Part shown: piece by piece, positions 23,391 through 33,854 of the stretch
Position numbering within the stretch: position 1 is the stretch's first letter
Layout of the letters: each line of letters begins with the position of its first letter
Origin: Zasmidium citrigriseum
Taxonomy: Eukaryota; Ascomycota; Dothideomycetes; Mycosphaerellales; Mycosphaerellaceae
Assembly: GCA_002786025.1 (NCBI GenBank)
Contig: NHNW01000007.1
Coordinates: 310,001 to 374,000 of the forward strand
Length of the DNA stretch: 64,000 nt
Direction of reading: 5' to 3'
Notes under the pieces: generated by a model
Seen by the model: the letters and a program-made list of their open reading frames with translations, nothing else
The model's database searches: none
Told to the model about the DNA's origin: nothing
Position numbers and translations under genes: made by a program

Positions 23391-23449
23391 CTTATTCCGA
23401 GAAAAAAACGGCGCTAGCTTCTGAATTATTCCTTGGCATGTGAGTGAAT
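23391..23449 (-). promoter_or_regulatory. Conserved upstream motif of BTB paralogue P1
   Basis: Read on the gene's sense strand, ATTCACTCACATGCCAAGGA (23430-23449) is followed, about 40 bases nearer the ATG, by a TCGGAATAAGG box (23390-23400). The same two elements recur upstream of other BTB paralogues while the flanks differ. GCCAAG fits the PacC consensus GCCARG. Confidence 0.55.
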
Positions 23450-23759
23450 CTTGAAGTGTGCTCTTGCACTTTCTGCAAAATCACTACCAACAGTCGACGT
23501 TCAAGTTCTAAGGATCTGGAGCAGGAGAGTTCGATGCCCATAATCTACTCAGCTAGAGAATGTCATTCTGAGGCAGAAGGATCTGCGAGATTCCGCAAGC
23601 ATTAAACGATCTGTCTCAACACCATGCGTTTTGGAGGCTACACAACGGCATGATGTCCTGCCTCTTCAAAAGCTAGCTCTCGATCGCCCTCAGGTGAGCC
23701 TGCTCAGGGCCATGTGCCGACTTCACATCCTCCGACAACAAAGAATCTCAACCTCCTCT

Positions 23760-24655
23760 TCAGTACAGAAACTTGGCTGGCTTCAGGCAGTAAGAACACT
23801 TGACGTCCTTACTCGGCCGACCATAGGTCACGGTGAAGTTGCACGGGCATACATCGCATCGATAAGTCGAGGTGCCAAAGGAGTTGACCTGAAGCTTTGC
23901 AAAAGCGGCGGACATTCTCTCCATGACCTCATCCCCGAATTCAGGAATGTCACGAACGAGCTGCGCAAATGTGACGGCGTCGTCGTCGTTGCAGGTCTTC
24001 GTATTGAAGAGCTCGTAGGCATTCGAGGTCGCTGTCTCGATGACTTTCTGGCGCATGTCGTCGGCGCCTCGAGCGGGTGCATTCTGATAGAGCTCGTAGA
24101 CTGCTCGCATAAAGTCTTGCTTTTCAGCGAGGGACTCGAGTCTGGACGGAAGTTGGAGGAGGAAGTTGTCTGTGGCGAGTGTGTCGAGGCCGGCAATCTC
24201 GAACTTGTCCGCCACGGCGAACATCTTGACATTGAATACCAGGGGTCCATCGGTATTGCCGTCTTCCTTAGACAGCTCGTCCTCGTATGTAGACAGGTAG
24301 AGAAAGCGGATGAGCTGCTCGACAAGGGCAGCCGACTCATCGTGTAGCCCCACAACTCCCTTCCTAGCTTCCTGTGATAAGTATTAGCAAATCTGGAAGG
24401 TCATGGAGTGTCGCACCGCTTCCACCATACCAGCCAGTCGCCATTGCAGGCCTTCTTGAAGAAGGTCGATTGCGGGCAGACAATTGCCTTGTGGACTTTC
24501 CATTCCTTCGAGCCCCGCTTGATCACCAGGTCACTATACTCGTGGTCCACATGGAGACTACGACCGCAGTCAGCTGGCCCAGTCGCCCAAAAGAGTAGCA
24601 GTTGTGCGAACCTCTTGACGCCGTCACGCAACGGCTTCGTGTTGACGCCTGGCAT
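23760..24655 (-). CDS. BTB/POZ protein with C-terminal zinc-ribbon-like tail, paralogue P2
   Basis: Three exons, 24612-24655, 24431-24557 (127 bp) and 23760-24371, give 260 aa. The first donor is GTTCGC, less usual than the GTRAG of its relatives, but it keeps phase and matches the splice position in P3-P5. BTB signatures: HEYSDLVIKRGSKEWKVHK, CPQSTFFKKACNGDWLE, LIRFLYLSTYEDE and FNVKMFAVADKFEIAGLDTLA. The tail has CDVC and CSYC pairs. The region after the BTB, with DIPEFGDEVMERM, is shared by all copies and is probably a helical dimer or BACK-like extension. Confidence 0.85.
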
Positions 24656-24749
24656 TTTGGCGGTAGTGTCGAGGACAGTGTTGGAGAGAGTTAGAGACGG
24701 CGCAATTCAAGATGAGCAGAAGGGCGTGGCCGCAGTGCGGCTGGGAAAA

Positions 24750-24806
24750 CCTTAATCCGAAGTGGCGCTAGCGCGGCCCGTGACAGTCTTGGCAAGTAAG
24801 TGAATA
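24750..24806 (-). promoter_or_regulatory. Conserved upstream motif of BTB paralogue P2
   Basis: Sense-strand reading gives ATTCACTTACTTGCCAAGAC (24786-24805) and, nearer the gene, TTCGGATTAAGG (24750-24761). Between them lies GGCGCTAGC, also present in the same position upstream of P1. Confidence 0.6.
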
Positions 24807-25025
24807 TTACCTAGTTCAGGGCAGCGACGTACGTAGCTCACAGACGCTGGAAGGACTGGAAACCAACTTGATGTTACTATCTGTGCCCGTGTTAACATTT
24901 TGATGTTGAGTGAAGAAGTGACTGATTGAGCATCGACCATATGTAACACATGCTCTCGTAAAACGACCGTTTCCATAAGCAAGTTCTGATTCCTCTGGAG
25001 GCGCTGCGTCAAGGATCTATCCGTT

Positions 25026-26333
25026 TCATTTGGAGATTGCCGTTGCCGGTGTCTTGCAATGCGGACAATTGCGTGTCCGAATATGAGTGTGCCTCGTGTT
25101 CCGTGTCATGATGAATTCGCTCTTGCACACAGGACATCCCATCTTTGGATTGTTGCGGTCAGCTTTAAGTCTCTCCTCAAGATTCTTCTCCTTCTCCTCA
25201 TGAATCTTCCTCTGCTCCTCAAAGTCCTTCTGCTTACGTCCAAGGTCCGTCTCCGATTGCTGGCATGCCTTCTCACGCTTCGTTAGAGTTCGAGCATTGA
25301 TCTCGACTGACGTTTCCCGTCGTATGCAAGTTTCCTCTCTTGCGTTGAGTGTCGTCTCTGTCTGCTGTAATGCCTTCTCCCGCATGTCGAAGGCCTTTAG
25401 CATCTTCCTCCGCTCCGTCTCGAACTGCTCTTGCTGTCTCTTGAGATCCAGCTCCCGTGGCTGGTACGATGCTTCACGTTTGATCAGACGCCGAGTCTTG
25501 TTTTCCATGGAAGCCTCACGCCGTGCGCAATTGTCCTCCCGAATGTTGAAGATTCTTTCTCTTATGTCGAAGATCTCCTGCAATTTTTCCACCTGCACAG
25601 TGAGTCTTGCAATGAGCTCAGCGCCAAAAGTCGGAATATCTTCGATGAGAATGTGTATCTTCTTGCCCATGGCCGACTCTGTTTCCATGTTGAGAGGGAT
25701 CTTGCACTTGAACATGGCAATCGTGATGATCTTTTCCCGAATCTCGGTCAAGCTTGCCGGTGCCTCTTTGTATAAGACACGGACTGTGTCGATGAAGTCT
25801 TGTTCGTCGTCAAAAGTATCCAGACGAGTCATGACGTTCAAGTGGGCGAGTTCGCATAGATTTGGGACGTCGAACTTGTCTGCTGCGATGAGCATCCTAA
25901 GGTGGAACTGCATTGGTCCTTGTGGGCTGCCCATGTATGCGTCATGATCGTAGGTGGAGAGGTACCAGAATCGAATCAATTGGTCGATTATGATTTCGGG
26001 CTCGTCGTGTAGCTCGACAACGCTGTTATCAGCCTAATCACGTTAGGTAAGTATGCAGGTATGAGACAGGGTCTCTTTGTAACCACTTACCAGCCATTGG
26101 CTTTTGCATGCTGCTTTGAAGAAGCTGGATTGAGAGCAAACAACAGCTTTATGGACTTTCCATTCCCTCGCTCCATGCTTGATGACAAAGTCACTATAGT
26201 CTGTACTGATGTGAAGACTACGACTCGAATTAGTAAATTTAATTAAAGCACGTCACACTTCTCACCTCTTAATGCCGCCACGTAGGGAGTCTAGGCTGAT
26301 TGAAGACTCAACAGAAGCTGTGTTGTTGGCCAT
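25026..26333 (-). CDS. BTB/POZ protein with coiled-coil insert and zinc-ribbon-like tail, paralogue P3
   Basis: Three exons, 26266-26333, 26091-26217 (127 bp) and 25026-26033, give 400 aa. The BTB half resembles P2 closely (TDYSDFVIKHGAREWKVHKAVVC; LIRFWYLSTYDHD; FHLRMLIAADKFDVPNLCELA). Between the BTB/helical part and the tail is a long heptad-rich segment (about residues 209-365) dominated by E, R, K and Q with repeated 'RREAS', 'KREKACQQSE' and 'MREKALQQTE' units. It should form a coiled coil. The tail has CPVC and CPHC pairs. I did not find the shared upstream motif for this copy. Confidence 0.85.
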
Positions 26334-26921
26334 GTTCGATCACAGCGTAGGGGTTGGCCGTAGGGAAGTTGCAGGTGTTTGGAGAAAGTAATCGCCCCAA
26401 TTATCAGGTTCTATTCTATCCAAACTAGCCACAAGCCATGTCAGCAGTAGGACGGCTCTCAACGGAATTGGCAATCCACAAGCGTTGCACTTCTCAGAAG
26501 CTTTAGACGGAGGACTTGCGCGCCTTCTAGCACGCTGTTCGTCGTTTGAATAGCTTGTCGAATTTGTTTGCTGTATGCATGTATCCGCATTAGCTACCAT
26601 TAGCCGAGAGGGGATCAATTGGAATCAACTACCAGTGCATGGCAGTACGATTGCTGAGCCTATCTGCAGGTGTTCTTCTTGGGGTGCTGCAGACCATCGC
26701 GCAGTTGGGTGGTTGGGAAGTCTTGGGGCCCTGCGTAATCCATGCAACGGTGGCGGCTATACCAGACAATAGTTCTGCGTGGAAGGCTGGTCGATCCTCG
26801 TTCCTCTATATGGATCGTTTCGATGAGGACGTTGTATCTGGTTGAAAAAACCTGGTATCGGCTCTCCCGAGTCTTATAATCCGTAGCTGAATGTCAGCCT
26901 CATGTAGCTGATATCCCGACT
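26334..26921. other. Intergenic region between BTB paralogues P3 and P4
   Basis: About 0.6 kb, containing the P3 promoter and P4 3' flank. Searched for a degraded BTB copy without success; the shared upstream motif is not seen here. Confidence 0.45.
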
Positions 26922-28046
26922 TCATCTCGAAACCGGTTCCGCTACCGTCCGACAGCATGGACAGAACGGAGGCAGGGAGAGTTCCTTCCCGTAGTTGACG
27001 CTGAACAAGAGCTGGCAAACAGGGCATCTGAAGGGCATAAGCTCCGTGATGTCCTGATACCACTGATCAAAGTCGCTCTCCCTCCGAACGACCGTTGTCT
27101 CTCGCATCTCAAGGTCCTTCAGCCGTTGCTCGATGTCGTTTAGCTTTTGATCCATCTCCAGCCCCTTCTTTTTGATGTCCTCAGCCTGTTGCTCAAGCTC
27201 ACTCTCTTTCTGTTCCTGAAGCTTTTGCCGACTCTCAACCTCTTTCTGCTGCGATTCGAGCGCCTTTTCCCGTCGATCAACATCTGCCCGTTGCTCTCTG
27301 ACCTGCTTGTCAAGTGCCAGAGTAACTGCTTTGCCAAATGTCGGAATATCCAAGACGGACTGGTCCAATTCTTCCTTCAAGAAAGTGCGGTTGCCCAAAC
27401 TCGGCCAGCATGAGACGCAAAGTGCCACTACTTGCTCTCGCATCTTTGTAGCACTGGTAGATACCTCGCGGGAGAAGAGTACGCGGATGGTCAAAGCGAG
27501 ATCTTCGTCCGAGAGTCCTGCGGCTAACCTCGACAGAAAATGCGCTTCGGCAGCCTCGGCCAGACGTGGCAAGCCAAACCTTTCGGCAGCGGCGTACATT
27601 CTGAGGTTGAAGATCGGTGGTGCGAAGACGGCGTCCGATCTGGGATCGTCGCAGTGGCTGTCGTCGAAGATGTTCAGGTACAGGAACTTGATGACATGGT
27701 GTATGATCTCATCGAAGTTCTGGGGGCTGGGGAGTGTGATTACTCTGTGCTTTGGTTCCCATATCATGTCAGGTCTCAGATACTTCTGAAATATCTCATG
27801 CCATGCTACTCACGTTCCCGTCGCCCTTGCATGCCTTCTCAAAGAACTTGGACTGACTGCATACGACGCTCTTGTGGACATGCCACTCTTCATCCTCGCA
27901 CTTGATGGTCAGGTCGCTGTACGCACCGCTCATATAGAGCCTACGGTTGGGTCAGCGATGCATCAATCAGCACATGGGTTCACTCACTTCTGAAGCCACT
28001 CGGGCGCATCGCTTGTAAGCGGGCCGGAAGCCATGTTCTCGTTCAT
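26922..28046 (-). CDS. BTB/POZ protein with coiled-coil insert and zinc-ribbon-like tail, paralogue P4
   Basis: Three exons, 27988-28046, 27814-27940 (127 bp) and 26922-27749, give about 337 aa. The last acceptor is uncertain: an AAG acceptor at 27750 keeps the HRVITLPSPQNFDEI segment that aligns with the other copies, whereas a CAG further on would drop it. BTB pattern: GAYSDLTIKCEDEEWHVHKSVVC, SQSKFFEKACKGDGN, VIKFLYLNIFDDS and FNLRMYAAAERFGLPRLAEAA. Residues about 208-296 form a strong coiled coil (DRREKALESQQKEVESRQK onward). The tail has CPVC and CPCC pairs. Confidence 0.82.
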
Positions 28047-28130
28047 GGTCTCGAAGTAATGTGGTGGAGGTTCAAACGGAAGAAGACAAGCTTCAGTTGG
28101 GATTGTGTGTCGCGATGACCCTGGTAAATC

Positions 28131-28188
28131 TTAATTGCGAGAGGGAGGTGCAAACAAGCTCATGGTCTTGGCGGGAAAGTGAATGTTG
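28131..28188 (-). promoter_or_regulatory. Conserved upstream motif of BTB paralogue P4
   Basis: Sense-strand reading: CATTCACTTTCCCGCCAAGAC (core 28165-28185) and, nearer the gene, a CGCAATTAAGA box (28129-28139). About 120 bp from the ATG, like P2 and P5. Confidence 0.6.
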
Positions 28189-28319
28189 AGCCCTGAATAC
28201 TAGCTTTTCATCAACACCAGCCCGAAAATCTACCCACAGCAGCGTTGTGTGTCTTTCCGAGCTTTGCACTTTCCGTCCCCTGCTACCGCGACCCAAATAG
28301 CTTGCTCGATGTTGCCTGT

Positions 28320-29216
28320 TCACCAGAACTTATCCGCCTGCCCAAGGCAGTAAGGGCAATGAGCCTGCTTCCCGAACTTCTGCTTGGTGACGTTGAAGAC
28401 AGTCGCACATTCCTTATTCTTGCACTTCAGGGGTTCGGCTTTCTCGAAACCATTCATGGTCTGCTGAAAACTGGCAGTCAATCCAGCCATGACCTCAGCG
28501 CCAAAGGTGGGAATATCGCTCAGGAGGGTCTGGAATGAGGCGACTTGACCTTCAGCAGAGCTCTTGGACGTCTCGCCGAAGAGGGAATGCGCTTTTCCGA
28601 TCGCGGCTTTAATTGCGGCCTGGCGCATTGGCTGGGCGATGTCGGGTGCCGACTGATAGAGCTCGCGGACGGCTTGGATGAAGTCTTGGTTGTCGAAGTC
28701 GCTGAAAATGGGCGCCACTCCTCCATATCGACCCAGAGAGATCTCGAATCTCGGCTTCGCCAAGCCCATCAGGCCATAGACGTCGTACTTGTCTCCAGCG
28801 ATGAACATCTTGACGTTGAAGAGCAAGGGCCCACAAGTGTCGTATGGCAAGGAGGTGTCGAGATAGGCCGAAGTGTACATGTATTCGATCATGCGATTGA
28901 TGACAGAGGCAGTCTCATCATGGAGCTCGATTGTGTTGTTCTTCGCCTCCTGTCTTGGCATCAGTAGCGAGTCTTGTGAAAGCAATGATGCTTACTTACC
29001 AGCCAGTCACCTTTACAGGCCTTGTCGAAGAACGAGGACATTGTGCAGACGATGAGCTTGTGCACGCGCCATTGGTGAGTGCCGCACTTGATCGTCAGGT
29101 CGCTAAACTCGGGATTCTTGTGGGAGCTGTGTTCGTCGTCAGTGAATTTGCTTGCCAAGGGGCCGAAAAAATTACCGCTTGATGCGAGCGAGCAGGACAC
29201 TCTGACTGTCCGTCAT
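28320..29216 (-). CDS. BTB/POZ protein with C-terminal zinc-ribbon-like tail, paralogue P5
   Basis: Three exons, 29176-29216, 29000-29126 (127 bp) and 28320-28949, give 265 aa. The BTB pattern is PEFSDLTIKCGTHQWRVHKLIVC, MSSFFDKACKGDWLEAK, MIEYMYTSAYLDT and FNVKMFIAGDKYDVYGLMGLA. After it comes the shared DIPTFGAEVMAGL segment and the tail KCKNKEC...HCPYC, in which the first Cys pair is spaced by four residues and not two. No coiled-coil insert. Confidence 0.85.
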
Positions 29217-29309
29217 GTTTGACGTTGTGTCGAGTGGCGCTTTTGGAGAAAGAGAGAAGAAGCAGAGAGAATCCGATGCTGCTTGCGTGTGTGACATGTG
29301 CCTTGGCAA

Positions 29310-29363
29310 ACCTTAATCTCGAAATTGTAAAAGCTGCTGGTCTTGGCGGTTGAGTGAATGTTG
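29310..29363 (-). promoter_or_regulatory. Conserved upstream motif of BTB paralogue P5
   Basis: Sense-strand reading: CATTCACTCAACCGCCAAGAC (core about 29340-29360), then TTTCGAGATTAAGG nearer the gene (29311-29324). About 95-145 bp from the ATG. Confidence 0.6.
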
Positions 29364-29531
29364 CCTCCTGTCCTTCGACTTCCAACTGCATTCCCCTAAA
29401 TCGCCGACCAGCCCTAGAACTTTTTCAGTATGAATGCTTTTGACTTTTGAACCTCAACCTTGATATCATGAGAGGACTATGCCCTCCCACATCGCTTCTC
29501 GTTTCCCACGTCACTTGTCTACTCCGTGACC

Positions 29532-30409
29532 TCATGCAGCCCACCGCAACCCCTTTCCACAGTATGGGCAATGGATGGTGCACATAGTCTTATTGTCCGT
29601 AGTGAAGCTCCTCTTGCAGTCAGAGCAGCTATGTTGCTGCACAGTGCCGCGATACTCGAGCAACGCTAGATGGAAAGCAGTGCCAAAGCTCCTCCTCAGC
29701 TGCCTCAGAAGATTCTGAAAAGTGAAATGGCGATCGTTGGAGCCACAAGCCGTACCATCGCTCGAGTCGCTGTGGTAGCTCGAATCGGACAGGTCGTCGA
29801 ATCCGGTGTCGTGCTGGTATTGGAGTAGCTCGTCCGCACGAGATGCAGCGAAGATGACAAACTTCTCTCGTAGGACTGCGGCCGTACCCTCGTCTTGCTC
29901 GTAGACCTTTCGAATTGCTGCAATGAAGTCGTCGACAACGAGTAACTCTTCTAATTCGGTGCAGATCTTTGAGAATGCAAGTTTGGCCAAAGCCGGGACC
30001 TCGAGCTTCTCGGCAGCGATGTAGACGTCGGTATGAAATTCCAGCAGATGATCGGGAAAGACAGGGTCGGAGTAGTCGAATGTGTGCATGAAGTGAAGGA
30101 CTGCCTGGAGGGTCACGTCGTCGATGGTGGGGAATTCCAGTTGGCCGTCGTCGTGGAGCTTGACATCATTGGAGTCCTGTCACATGTAAGCGGCCGGGAT
30201 TTAGTAATCTGTGTAAGGAGATGTACCGTGAGCTGGCCGCTGCAGACTTGTGCGATAGTGTTCGACTGCGTACAGACCACCGCCTTGTGCAAGTGGCGAA
30301 CACCCCAATTGAGGATGCGCAGGTCGCTGTAGCTTCCGCGGTTGAAGAGGTCCATGAGATGGCCGAGCGCTTGAGTGCCCGTTGGCAAGGTAGTGGATTC
30401 GCCCGACAT
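29532..30409 (-). CDS. BTB/POZ protein with C-terminal zinc-ribbon-like tail, paralogue P6 (first intron missing)
   Basis: Two exons, 30227-30409 and 29532-30176, give 275 aa. The intron that separates exon 1 from the 127-bp exon 2 in P2-P5 is absent, while the second intron is kept at the same place. BTB pattern: GSYSDLRILNWGVRHLHKAVVC, TQSNTIAQVCSGQLT, VLHFMHTFDYSDP and FHTDVYIAAEKLEVPALAKLA. A Ser/Asp-rich loop (SDSSYHSDSSDG) is inserted before the FQNLLRQLRRSFG segment. The tail is CSDC...CPYC. The most diverged of the tandem set. Confidence 0.8.
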
Positions 30410-30597
30410 AGCGGCGGGTCTGTGTTGATTGTGTATTGTATGGTGGAGAGATTGTCGGGTCAATGCCGCCTTGATGAAGATGTACTTAGATGGTGGAGTG
30501 CAAGGGAATCCAGGCGAAGAAGAAGTCGTGCCAGCCTGACCTTATCCAGATGGCGAATTCTTCGCAGGCATGTGATAGGAGCGTCGCTAGCATATGC

Positions 30598-31359
30598 TCA
30601 CGAACTCTTCCTCGGCATCCTCAACATACAAAGATGCGTCAAAGCCTCCTCATACCCATGCCTCCTCGCATCAAACGGCAGCACATCCACCTCCTCAAAT
30701 CCCCACTTCCGATACAACCCCACGCCCTTCGGACTCCCATCCAAATACAACGGCAACCCAAGCTCATCCGCCTTCTCTGTCCCCCATTTCATACTAATGG
30801 CCCCAATCCCTCTCCTCCCATGCTCCGGCCGCGTCGCAAGCACATGCAGCAACATGTAAGGCTTCTTCCCGATATGCTTATCCTTGTACTTCGAGCTCGT
30901 ATCCGCGAAATCTGAGATGGCGGTGGTGTTAAGGCCAGGCGGATCACCATAAATCTCGTCGTCTTTATCGCTTTCCTCCTTGATCTTCTGCAGCTCCTCT
31001 TCTGTGCGTTCATGGAGGAAGATCTTCCAATGGCTCACACCCACAACTTTCTCATAAGGATCCGAATCCGGGAGGTCCGTATCGATGACTTCGAAACACT
31101 GTATCCGGCCCGGGTAGCGACTGGCGAAACGTTGTAGGGTGGCGGTGTTGTGGTCGAGGGCGGCTTGGGAGTAGCCATTCGGGTACATCATGCCCATTAT
31201 GCCGGGGATGAAGGCGGCACTGGCGATGCGGAAGTACATTGCGTATTCGGAGGGTGGGAGGGGGTGGAGCTGGAGGGGCATTTTGGTGGATTTTGAGAGG
31301 GATGATAGGGAGAGGTTGAGGGCTTGTTTGGAGAGGTTGAAAGCCTTTTGGAGGGGCAT
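30598..31359 (-). CDS. GNAT-family N-acetyltransferase
   Basis: Single open frame of 253 aa from ATG 31359; a second in-frame ATG at 31281 (MPLQLHPLPPSEYAMYFRIA) would give a start that fits the domain better. The acetyl-CoA-binding motif A is visible as VLATRPEHGRRGIGAISMKW (R-x-x-G-x-G/A), followed by the GLPLYLDGSPKGVGLYRKWGF end typical of GNAT folds. Fungal members of this size are mostly uncharacterised; the substrate is unknown. It sits next to the BTB array but shows no link to it. Confidence 0.85.
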   Translation of the reverse strand: MPLQKAFNLSKQALNLSLSSLSKSTKMPLQLHPLPPSEYAMYFRIASAAFIPGIMGMMYPNGYSQAALDHNTATLQRFASRYPGRIQCFEVIDTDLPDSDPYEKVVGVSHWKIFLHERTEEELQKIKEESDKDDEIYGDPPGLNTTAISDFADTSSKYKDKHIGKKPYMLLHVLATRPEHGRRGIGAISMKWGTEKADELGLPLYLDGSPKGVGLYRKWGFEEVDVLPFDARRHGYEEALTHLCMLRMPRKSS

Positions 31360-32000
31360 GAGATTGATTGTATACTTACGGTGGAAGTGCGAATTTCGCT
31401 GGAGGGTATGGAGATTGCGTCTTGCTAGCCTGGAATGGCAGCTGAGGGAGTGTGAATCATCGTTGGCGTTTGGAGTGGAGTGGAGTGAGGTCTGAGCGTG
31501 GGACGAAGGATGGAGTGCCTTGATCTTGGCGATTGGTCGGGTTGATTATCGTGCACCGTGTGGTACTTGTTCTCTTCGATATGACAGCCTGCCATTGTCC
31601 AGTGTTTCTGGTGCTCGATGAAATGCCGAAGTCAGGACGATGATGGAAGTGGAGGAAACGCGGCCCCGCTTCGACTTGCAGTGTCGAAGTCTGGAAGCTT
31701 TCTCTGGCGACAGCCACAATCACGACAACGCACAGAATGGGTTGGTCGTCCGTGTCTCGACATCTCTAAAGCTAAGTGAATGACGAATGAGGTTTACTGG
31801 GTACGCACGTAGACCTGTAGTCCCTCCCTTACCACCTTGAGTAGTCCGATGAGAGCACCTCCCACTTGCACGTGTAGCCGATCATCGAGCAGTGCTTTTG
31901 TGCATATAGACTCTTGACTCGCGAGGACAATGCGAAGACCTCTTTCAGCACTATGAAGCCAAAGAAACGATAACATTAGGAGCTCTGCGAGCACGACGAC
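31360..32000. other. Divergent intergenic region (GNAT / NTF2-like)
   Basis: About 0.64 kb of promoter region for two divergent genes. Nothing else seen. Confidence 0.5.
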
Positions 32001-32537
32001 ATGGCAGACCACGACAGGAACAGCTCGCTGTCCCTCCTGCTTCCAGAACCACCTCATATCGAGCAGCAATGTGACAGCAGCCCAGTATCCGAAGTACACT
32101 CAAGCACAAACCTCGACGACACTAACATCGCCTCCGAACTAATCCGCATCTCCCGCACCTTCGAAGACGCCATGCGCAACCGCGACCCCACCGTCCTCCA
32201 GACCCTCTCAAACACCTACATCCATCCCGAGTTCACCGCACGCTTCGACACAGCACACATCCCCTCCTGGCAGTCCTACTGCACAATAATGTCGAGGTGG
32301 ATCTCGGCCAATCCAGGATATCATAATACCATTCGAGCTGCGACGGCGGATTTGTCGGAGGATGGCAGGGATGCGACGGTGTACTTTTTGATGGAGGCGA
32401 TTGGGTGGCCGGTGGAGTTGAAGAGGATGGTTGTTAGTGTTTTGAAGTGGAAGAAGAGGAAGAGAAGGTGGCTTTGTTATGAGAATGTTACGATGAGGGG
32501 GTGTGATACTTTTGATATTGGGAATGCGTGTGGGTGA
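32001..32537 (+). CDS. Small NTF2/SnoaL-like hypothetical protein
   Basis: Single open frame of 178 aa. After a disordered N-terminus (MADHDRNSSLSLLLPEPPH) the helix ASELIRISRTFEDAMRNRDP, the segment LSNTYIHPEFTARFDTAHIPSWQSY, and the strands RAATADLSEDGRDATVYFLMEAIGWP and KRRWLCYENVTMRGCD follow. This is the helix-strand order of an NTF2-like cone fold (SnoaL group). The family is guessed from pattern only; no catalytic residues can be named. Confidence 0.6.
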   Translation: MADHDRNSSLSLLLPEPPHIEQQCDSSPVSEVHSSTNLDDTNIASELIRISRTFEDAMRNRDPTVLQTLSNTYIHPEFTARFDTAHIPSWQSYCTIMSRWISANPGYHNTIRAATADLSEDGRDATVYFLMEAIGWPVELKRMVVSVLKWKKRKRRWLCYENVTMRGCDTFDIGNACG

Positions 32538-33854
32538 AAGGATAGATTTGAGGACGACAGTTTGTGGGCAACAGAACATTGAGATTGGACCATATATCAA
32601 CCGCCATGGGACGAGTCGCTTTGTTTATCTTCGATTGCCATATCGAGGGCAGGATGCAGGCACGCCGAGGGATCGTAATGGATGGGCGAGCTAGCCATGA
32701 GGATTGCCCGGTATCTCGAGTCTCGAAGTACTTTCGCCGAGCAACAGGACGCCTTGCAGCTCCAGCTACTCTTCGTCTGGCTATCGACATACAAATGTCG
32801 GACCATATGACACCGTGTAGAGATTGTGCGGGGACTTACAAGCCATGGATCGAACTTCATGGGATCTATCTTTGGTGGACCACGGCGAAACATCAACAAT
32901 GACCGGCATATTGATCAGTTGCGAAAACGACGGCCTCCTTGCGATTGCTTGCATAACTTCCATCGACGAGAATTGCGTGTACGTTGACTGCTCCTGCCAC
33001 GTTGGATACCAACGCTCCTCCTGCGCAACACGCGCTCAACAGAGACAAACAAATACAAGAGTACATCTACTCAGCTGATTCCGCGGGCATCCAGCGTAGC
33101 GCGTCGACCAATTTGCTTGTCGCGGCCAGTGAAATTGCAGGTCGATGGTGTTGGTAGTCCTTGGAATCCTGGTCGAAACACATGCCATGCAAGAAGCAGA
33201 GCGCGTGCAAAACAGCGACTGCCACGCGTCTGGAGGAAGTGAGGGAATCAGGGAAATTCGCGTTGCTGGCGAGCAGGTGACATTCACGATCTCGATTGAG
33301 GCACAGTTGCTGCCAAGGTGAGGCGAAAGCAGCCACAGCGGCCGGGGTTGGTTGTTTCTCGCGGGGGAAGCGAAGGCTCCGGTGTAGCGACTATTGAATG
33401 TATGCGAGACGGCGTTTTGCCTGACGATAGCGATGAATGAATGCAATTGTTGTAGACTGTTGAGGTTTCTTGTAAGAATCCGATCGAGCTCTTCATCGTC
33501 TACAATTGGAATCGGAGCGGACGTTGGCAGTAAATCCGTCAAAAGGAAGAGCGTGTGCCTTTCGATGGGCGGAACGATGCCCGATCGTGCTCGATCGCAG
33601 CAGCACTTCCTTCCAAGAAGTCGCTCGGCGCAGGAGCCACGCCAGGCGCCTGATTCACGACGGGAACGAACGCCAAATCTCCTGCGACCGCAAACCACCT
33701 CCGTCTCCTAACAACACACCTTCTCGCCGACTCTCCTCCAGCGCATTCATCACTGTCGTTGATTGTTGTCGTCGTCGAAAATCCGCGCAGCACCTGGTCG
33801 ATCAATGGCTGCCCCGGTATCCACCTGTGGCTGAGGCTTGCTACCCACGCAACA
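32538..33854. other. Gene-free region upstream of SSK1
   Basis: About 1.3 kb. Open frames on both strands lack domains. It likely includes the SSK1 promoter and a long 5' leader; the SSK1 frame itself is open back to 33759 but the first good ATG is at 33855. Confidence 0.5.

Noticed and set aside
24752..25012. Frame of 86 codons between P2 and P3
   Set aside because: Overlaps the P2 upstream motif and has no similarity to the BTB family.
22344..30409. Reading the BTB array as a transposon or CRISPR-like repeat
   Set aside because: No terminal repeats, target duplications or transposase; repetition is at gene level with diverged sequence.
33036..33698. Minus-strand frame of 220 codons upstream of SSK1
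   Set aside because: Cys/Arg/Ser-rich with no domain; probably chance in the SSK1 promoter region.
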